Shown here in pieces: positions 12,775 through 15,674 of a stretch of DNA of 15,674 nt. Position numbers and translations under genes: made by a program. The notes under the pieces are model-generated. The model ran no database searches. It had not been told where the DNA came from and saw nothing but the letters and a program-made list of their open reading frames with translations. Location of the stretch: NCBI GenBank assembly GCA_036005125.1, contig DASYQV010000233.1, positions 1-15,674 on the forward strand, given 5' to 3'. This DNA comes from DASYQV01 sp036005125 (GTDB lineage: Bacteria > Acidobacteriota > Vicinamibacteria > Vicinamibacterales > UBA2999). Every line of letters begins with the position of its first letter. The stretch's first letter is position 1.

Positions 12775-13498
12775 CGTCCGCGACGGCCAGGTCGTCAAGG
12801 GCGTGCAGTTTCAGCAGCTCCGTCATGCCGGGGATCCGGCGGAGCTCGCCCGCCGTTACAACGTCGAAGGGATCGACGAGGTCGTGGTGCTCGACATCAC
12901 GGCGACGATCGAAGGGCGCCGGACGCTCGCCCGCACCGTCCGCGCGGTGGCCGGCGAGATTTTCCTGCCGCTGGCCGTCGGCGGCGGCATCCGATCCGAG
13001 GCCGATGCCGCCGCGGTGATTGAAGCAGGCGCCGACAAGGTGAGCCTCAATACAGCGGCCCTTCGCGAGCCGTCGCTCATCTCGACGCTCGCGCGCCGAT
13101 ACGGCAGTCAGGCGGTCATCGTGGCCATCGACGCGAAGCGACACGGCGAGCGATTCGCGGTGTACGTCAGGAGCGGCCAGTCGGACGCCGCGCGTGATGC
13201 GGTCGAATGGGCACGTGAGGCCGAATCGCGCGGGGCAGGCGAGATTCTCCTGACGTCGATGGACCGTGACGGCACGAAGATCGGGTTCGACTGCGAGCTG
13301 ACCGCGGCCGTGTCCGAAAGCGTCGACATTCCGGTCATCGCATCGGGCGGCGCCGGGGGCTTCGACCACTTCGTCGACGTGTTCACCCGAGGCTGCGCCG
13401 ATGCGGCGCTGGCCGCGTCGATCTTCCACTACGCCGAGTCGAGCGTGACCGATCTGAAACGCCACCTCCGCACGCACGGCATACCGGTCCGGTTGTAG
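12743..13498 (+). CDS. hisF: Imidazole glycerol phosphate synthase, cyclase subunit
   Basis: The 251-residue (beta/alpha)8-barrel uses ammonia from HisH to make imidazole glycerol phosphate and the purine precursor AICAR. The catalytic aspartates sit at the classic positions, Asp11 in IIACLDV and Asp130 in VAIDAKR. Phosphate-binding segments are LAVGGGIRS (78-85) and IASGGAGGFDHF (199-210); LLTSMDRDGT (169-178) is the usual late strand. ATG at 12743 lies inside hisH, without its own ribosome binding site, so translation is probably coupled. A repeat array begins three bases after the stop. Confidence 0.98.
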   Translation: MLSKRIIACLDVRDGQVVKGVQFQQLRHAGDPAELARRYNVEGIDEVVVLDITATIEGRRTLARTVRAVAGEIFLPLAVGGGIRSEADAAAVIEAGADKVSLNTAALREPSLISTLARRYGSQAVIVAIDAKRHGERFAVYVRSGQSDAARDAVEWAREAESRGAGEILLTSMDRDGTKIGFDCELTAAVSESVDIPVIASGGAGGFDHFVDVFTRGCADAALAASIFHYAESSVTDLKRHLRTHGIPVRL

Positions 13499-13500
13499 TC

Positions 13501-13880
13501 AGGTCAAAGGTCAAAGGTCAAAGGTCAAAGGTCAGGTCAAAGGTACAGGTCAGAGGGGCAGGTCAAAAGTGCAGGTCAAAGTGCAGGTCAAGGGTAGAAG
13601 TCAACGATGTAGGATCACGCGGAAGGACCTGCACCGTCACCTACCCCGCTGACTTGGCCTTGGACCTTTGACTTGGCCTTGGACCTTTGACCTGGCCTTG
13701 GACCTTTGACTTGGCCTTGGACCTTGACCTGGCCTTGAACCTTTGATCTGGCCTTGAACCTTTGACCTGGCCTTGAACCTTTGACCTGACCTTGAACCTT
13801 TGACCTGACCTTGAACCTTTGACCTGACCTTGAACCTTTGACCTGACCTTTGACCTTTGACCTTTGACCTTTGACCTTTG
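13501..13880. repeat. Inverted heptamer array 3, between hisF and hisA
   Basis: The left part (13501-13600) opens with four exact AGGTCAA heptamers (13501-13528) and decays into AGGTCAAAGTGC-like units. The right part (13651-13880) is the reverse complement type, TTTGACC, ending in about five exact heptamers just before the hisA ATG. In the right part most units are organised in a 19-bp period, for example CCTGACCTTGAACCTTTGA repeated. The minus strand of this array is open in several frames only because of the repeat periodicity and is not a gene. No promoter or terminator motif with a T-tract is seen. Confidence 0.92.
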
Positions 13881-14567
13881 ATGCTGATTCCATCCATCGA
13901 CCTCCAGAACGGCCGCATCGTCCAGCTGATTCAGGGGGAGAAGCTCGCGATCGCGACCGACGATATGGAGGCCTGGATTGTGCGGTTCGCGCGCTTTCCG
14001 AAGGTGCAACTGATTGATCTCGACGCCGCGATGGGCAAAGGCAGCAACCTCCCGCTCGTGAAGACGATCTGCGGGCGTCTGCCCTGCCGTGTCGGAGGCG
14101 GCATTCGCTCGGTTGAACGTGCGCGGGAGGTGCTCGATGCCGGCGGGCACGCCGTCATCGTCAGCTCGGCGCTCTTCACGAACGGTCGGGTGGACACGGC
14201 GTTCGCCCGATCGCTGGCAGCGGCCGTCGGCGCCGAACGGGTCATCGCGGCGGTGGACAGCCGCGGCGGCCAAGTAGTGATCCACGGCTGGAAGACGCCC
14301 CTTCCCATCACCGCCGTCGAGGCCGTCCGCGAGATGGAGCCGTTCTGCGGTGAGTTCCTGTACACGCATGTCGACACTGAAGGTCTGATGGGAGGCACCG
14401 ACATCGCGGCAATCCTGGCCGTCCGCCGCGCGACGAGCCGGCGCCTGACCGCCGCCGGCGGGATCACGACCCGCGAAGAGATCGACCGCCTGGACGCGGA
14501 GGGCATCGATGCCGTCGTCGGCATGGCGATCTACACCGGCCAGCTCAACCTCGACGAGATGGCGTGA
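13881..14567 (+). CDS. hisA: Phosphoribosylformimino-AICAR-P isomerase (HisA), divergent
   Basis: The 228-residue barrel protein should convert ProFAR to PRFAR, the substrate of HisF/HisH. Asp7 in LIPSIDLQNG and Asp126 in AVDSRGG match the catalytic aspartates of HisA; VGGGIRS (71-77) and AAGGITTREE (191-200) bind the two phosphates, and VVIHGW fits the conserved tryptophan strand. It is shorter than usual (about 245) and departs from the family at several points: QGEKLAIATDD instead of a QGD...VY segment, and YTHVDTEGLMGG where most have T-x-I-x-x-DG. The ATG at 13881 directly follows the repeat array; TTG at 13878 in frame is a less likely start. No ribosome binding site is present because the array runs up to the start codon. 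Confidence 0.9.
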   Translation: MLIPSIDLQNGRIVQLIQGEKLAIATDDMEAWIVRFARFPKVQLIDLDAAMGKGSNLPLVKTICGRLPCRVGGGIRSVERAREVLDAGGHAVIVSSALFTNGRVDTAFARSLAAAVGAERVIAAVDSRGGQVVIHGWKTPLPITAVEAVREMEPFCGEFLYTHVDTEGLMGGTDIAAILAVRRATSRRLTAAGGITTREEIDRLDAEGIDAVVGMAIYTGQLNLDEMA

Positions 14568-14596
14568 ACGGCCTTTACGGCCCCGATGGGCTCTAG

Positions 14597-14633
14597 TACG
14601 TTAAACAGCGTAATGATTACGTCGTTTAACGTA
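14597..14633. promoter_or_regulatory. 37-bp near-perfect palindrome, candidate operator
   Basis: Centred on G14615, 16 of 18 positions on each side are complementary; only the pairs 14607/14623 and 14608/14622 fail. The core is CGTAATGATTACG and the outer arms are TACGTTAAAC and its complement. It is AT-rich in GC-rich DNA and ends 16 bp before the GTG of the ATPase gene, so it could be a regulator binding site or a transcript hairpin. A partial echo, GTAATGACG, follows at 14631-14639. Confidence 0.7.
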
Positions 14634-14649
14634 ATGACGTGGAGCGGCC

Positions 14650-15674
14650 GTGCAGAATCCGTTCGTCTACGGCGAAATCGTTCCCGACGAGGCGTTCGTC
14701 GATCGTGTGGTCGAGCTCGACCGCCTGATCGCCGACCTCGGCAGCGGTCAGAAGGTGTTCCTCATCTCGCCGCGCAGGTACGGCAAGTCGTCGCTCATCC
14801 GACAGACGCTCCACTCGTTGGCGCGCCGCGGGGTCCTGACCGTGGACGTCACCGTCAGCAGCTACAGCTCCTATCTCGCATTTCTGGAGGGGTACGCCCG
14901 CGCGCTGGCGGAGGTCGACACGAGGCTGGAGCGCGCCCGGACATGGCTAGTCGAAGCCATCACCTCGACGCGTCCCGAGATCCGGTACGAACCGAAGGAG
15001 CCCGGCCTCGGCCGCTTCTCGGTCGCGTTTCCGGTCGTCACCACATCACGCGACATCAATCGTCTGGCGGCTGAAGTCTTCGAGCTGCCGGGCCGGCTGG
15101 CGACCGAGCGCAACCGGACGGTGGTGGTCGCGCTCGACGAGTTTCAGGCCGTCGCCGCGTTCGACGGCGGCGGCATCGAGAACGCGCTTCGCGCCGCCGC
15201 CCAGCAGCAGCGGCGCGTCGGCTACGTGTTTGCAGGCTCGGAGCCGACGCTGATGGAACGCATGATCAGCCCGCGCCGCCCGTTCTACAAGGCCGGCCCG
15301 GTGATGAGGCTCGAGAAGATCCCTGCCGACGTCTTTGCGGAGTTCCTCGAAGCGCGGTTCGCCGCAAGCGGCATCCGCGCCGAGCCGGGCCTCGGCGCCG
15401 CGATCGTCGAGCTGGCCGCGAACCTCCCGTACGACGTCCAGCGGCTCGCGCACGAAACCTGGGACGATCTGCGCGCGGCCGGCGGCCGGCGGGCCGCGCT
15501 CGAGCACCTGCACGCCACGCTCGCGCGCCTGCTCGCCGAACAGAACACGATCTTCGAAGCGTTATGGCAGCGTCTCACCCTCGCCCAGCGCGCGACCCTG
15601 CGCGCCACCGTGCTGCAGAACGGCCGCGAGCTGCTGTCCGCCGACACCCGCACGCGGTACCGGCTCGGCGGCCC
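14650..15674 (+). CDS. Archaeal-type P-loop ATPase (AAA ATPase, PF01637-like), 3' end outside window
   Basis: An open frame from GTG at 14650 continues past the right edge for 341 full codons. GGAG at 14641-14644 lies five bases before the start and supports it. The protein opens NPFVYGEIVPDEAFVDR, then the Walker A region FLISPRRYGKSSLI (37-50, Lys46 and Ser47), a Walker B strand VVVALDEFQ (158-166, Asp163 and Glu164) and a sensor-like FAGSEPTLM (195-202). The later part (about 225-300) looks helical and fits the lid region of this family. These ATPases are common, patchily distributed and often linked to mobile or stress genes; no specific role is known. It follows hisA by 82 bp with a palindrome in between and is probably a separate transcription unit. 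Confidence 0.88.
   Translation, partial: MQNPFVYGEIVPDEAFVDRVVELDRLIADLGSGQKVFLISPRRYGKSSLIRQTLHSLARRGVLTVDVTVSSYSSYLAFLEGYARALAEVDTRLERARTWLVEAITSTRPEIRYEPKEPGLGRFSVAFPVVTTSRDINRLAAEVFELPGRLATERNRTVVVALDEFQAVAAFDGGGIENALRAAAQQQRRVGYVFAGSEPTLMERMISPRRPFYKAGPVMRLEKIPADVFAEFLEARFAASGIRAEPGLGAAIVELAANLPYDVQRLAHETWDDLRAAGGRRAALEHLHATLARLLAEQNTIFEALWQRLTLAQRATLRATVLQNGRELLSADTRTRYRLGG

Noticed and set aside
13501..13880. CRISPR array
   Set aside because: Units are 7 or 19 bp with no unique spacers, and orientation flips in the middle; no cas genes are nearby.
13615..13918. Open frames on the minus strand of array 3 with KVQGQVKGSR-like repeats
   Set aside because: They are a product of the short-period repeat being stop-free in these frames. 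Composition is extreme, no start signal is present, and the same DNA is clearly an intergenic array.
14568..14590. Small GGCC-TTTAC-GGCC hairpin after hisA as a terminator
   Set aside because: Only a 4-bp stem without a T-run; too weak to call.

Overview
The window is GC-rich, densely coded bacterial DNA. The high GC, the abundance of short-repeat arrays between genes, the relic that may come from a carboxypeptidase-regulatory-domain (TonB-receptor type) gene, and the style of the histidine genes suggest an Acidobacteriota member, perhaps of the Vicinamibacteria. This placement is inference and no marker gene is present.

Layout. (1) Positions 1-551 hold the C-terminal end of an IS66-family transposase. 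It is followed by about 600 bp without an intact gene, containing a promoter-like site, a possible decayed gene start and two strong inverted repeats. (2) Positions 1149-7381 hold a probable biosynthetic or peptide-modifying cluster: two alpha/beta-hydrolase esterases transcribed divergently, then on the + strand a RimK-like ATP-grasp ligase, a YbdK-type glutamate-cysteine-ligase-like amidoligase, an M29-like metallo-aminopeptidase, and a second, more divergent ATP-grasp-like protein. (3) Positions 7710-14567 hold a histidine operon in the order leader-hisI-hisG-hisD-hisC-hisB-hisH-hisF-hisA. It is preceded by a textbook histidine attenuator: a 28-codon leader peptide with eight His codons, a protector hairpin, a candidate antiterminator and a rho-independent terminator. 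hisE and a histidinol-phosphatase gene are not in the window. (4) From 14597 a 37-bp near-perfect palindrome precedes a GTG-started archaeal-type P-loop ATPase that runs off the right edge.

How the genes work together. The his genes cover all steps from PRPP/ATP to histidine except PR-ATP pyrophosphohydrolase (HisE) and histidinol-phosphatase. Genes overlap by 1-32 bp from hisG to hisF apart from a 62-bp hairpin-containing gap before hisC. hisA is set apart from hisF by a 380-bp repeat array. In the ligase cluster, two or three ATP-dependent carboxylate-amine ligases with hydrolases and a peptidase suggest assembly and trimming of a small amide or peptide product. No product can be named from the sequence.

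Non-coding structure is the striking part. Three intergenic spaces (6026-6176, 7398-7632, 13501-13880) are filled by heptamer-based arrays whose left half is AGGTCAA-like and whose right half is the reverse complement, so each could fold into a long hairpin. Two copies of a separate structured repeat (1054-1139 on +, 3747-3882 on -) share a 12-bp exact box and a hairpin with a GGGATATCAA loop. The second copy folds on paper into a three-way junction.
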